Shown here: piece by piece, positions 57,726 through 58,194 of the stretch | Position numbering within the stretch: position 1 is the first letter of the stretch | Layout of the letters: every line of letters begins with the position of its first letter | Source of the DNA: Moraxella boevrei DSM 14165 | GTDB lineage: Bacteria; Pseudomonadota; Gammaproteobacteria; Pseudomonadales; Moraxellaceae | Assembly: GCF_000379845.1 (NCBI RefSeq) | Contig: NZ_KB903780.1 | Span: forward strand, 1 to 58,194 | DNA: 58,194 nucleotides | Reading direction: 5' to 3' | Translations under genes and position numbers: made by a program | Notes under the pieces: generated by a model | The model's database searches: none | Seen by the model: the letters and a program-made list of their open reading frames with translations, nothing else | What the model was told of the DNA's origin: nothing

Positions 57726-57856
57726 TAAAAATTCTTCTAATCTTTCATTAATTTTTTGATTCTGATAATAAATTTCTAACTCTTGTTAGGTTATAATTTC
57801 AGATATTGTAAATATCTGTCTTGTACTACCTAATAACAGTCTTGAATAATAAAAGA

Positions 57857-58038
57857 TTATTTTACAAAATTTCTTTTATAAAGCATATGATTTTTGATAT
57901 TAGTTAAAGCGTCATTTTCGTCCCAAATTTGTAATTCCCATGGATAATAAAAATTGCTAGCATTTTTAAAATATACATGAATACCAACATAATCATCAAC
58001 ATCTCTTAAATACCAATTTTTAAGACCATATTTTTCTT
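57857..58038 (-). pseudogene. 3' fragment of an interrupted gene, possibly a RelA/SpoT-like domain
   Basis: The readable fragment is about 60 residues: EKYGLKNWYLRDVDDYVGIH, VYFKNASNFYYPWELQIWDE and NDALTNIKNHMLYKRNFVK. The patterns YxGIHVYF and WELQIWD resemble the end of RelA/SpoT nucleotidyltransferase domains; this is weak and based on memory of the family. The gene is cut at 58038/58039 by the end of an IS1595-type element, and the frame from ATG 58069 is a chimaera that begins within the IS. The upstream part of the gene lies outside the window or is lost. Confidence 0.4.
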
Positions 58039-58194
58039 GGGGCTGAACTAGATTAAGTTCAAATTTCACACCATCTTCTCAATACTCTAAGCTGATTACA
58101 GGCGAGCCATAGTTAAAACGAAACTCACATTCTTTAATAAAAAGATGAAAGTTTTTCTTATCAATGCCGTTGTATTTTCTCAGCATTCTCTTGG
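58039..58194 (-). mobile_element. IS1595-family element, copy 3 (right end, cut by window edge)
   Basis: GGGGCTGAACTAGATTA at 58039-58055 is the terminal repeat (compare GGGGCTGTACTATACT of copy 2). Behind it on the minus strand lies the transposase C-terminus: MLRKYNGIDKKNFHLFIK, ECEFRFNYGS, and in a shifted frame QLRVLRRWCEI with stop. The shift lies near 58105-58115 (TCGCCTGTAATCAGC). It contains the part of the protein missing from copies 1 and 2. Full length cannot be judged. Confidence 0.82.

Overview
The window looks like a chromosomal segment of a gammaproteobacterium of the family Moraxellaceae, most likely Moraxella or a close relative. This rests on the gene repertoire (ccmCDE, rapA, epmC, prfB with its programmed frameshift, type B L31, tandem fadD, bet genes, FKBP pairs), the A+T-rich core (hand counts of single 60-base lines give about 40% G+C), and the IS1595/IS1016-type and IS605-type remnants. 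The genus is an inference. I saw no tRNA, rRNA or CRISPR array.

Layout. 1-2330: the C-terminal end of an IS605-type TnpB, a wrecked methionine synthase gene (metH) and a deleted IS1595-family element. 2357-8617: LOG-type hydrolase, TPM protein, two Sel1 proteins and a small lipoprotein, then metW and metX separated by an opposing membrane ORF. 9203-10788: ccmCDE for cytochrome c haem delivery. 10999-15595: M61 peptidase, L31, a second IS1595-type copy with another small element nested in one end, an EEP-family phosphodiesterase and metR. 15828-20725: two acyl-CoA ligases, RNase PH and a membrane protein. 20874-26331: recA and recX, split by an A+T-rich type IIS restriction-modification system with two Dam-like methyltransferases and an AlwI-type nuclease. 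26335-38544: fadH, a cytochrome c'-like lipoprotein, epmC, yceD-rpmF, rapA, yggX, prfB, a gamma carbonic anhydrase-like protein and Crp-type and Rrf2-type regulators. 38696-44226: betT divergent from betB-betA (choline uptake and oxidation to glycine betaine), without betI. 44398-48109: a conserved-TM-helix channel-like protein and two FKBP isomerases. 48226-51931: an accessory island with an orphan AbrB-like antitoxin, a DUF1016/YhcG nuclease and a compact A+T-rich three-gene cassette ending in a PD-(D/E)xK-type nuclease candidate. 51965-58194: parE, lemA plus a TPM protein, pgpA, a frameshifted methyltransferase gene, and at the right edge a third IS1595-type element abutting a truncated gene.

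Two themes link the genes. Methionine: metX, metW and metR are intact and a textbook MetR half-site pair lies upstream of metR, but the metH copy here is dead, so the cell must use MetE, another metH, or imported methionine. Genome defence and mobile DNA: the AlwI-type system interrupts recA-recX, and the 49656-51931 cassette, whose first two genes I do not recognise, is the best candidate for an undescribed system. Several deleted IS copies and miniature inverted-repeat elements show repeated transposition.
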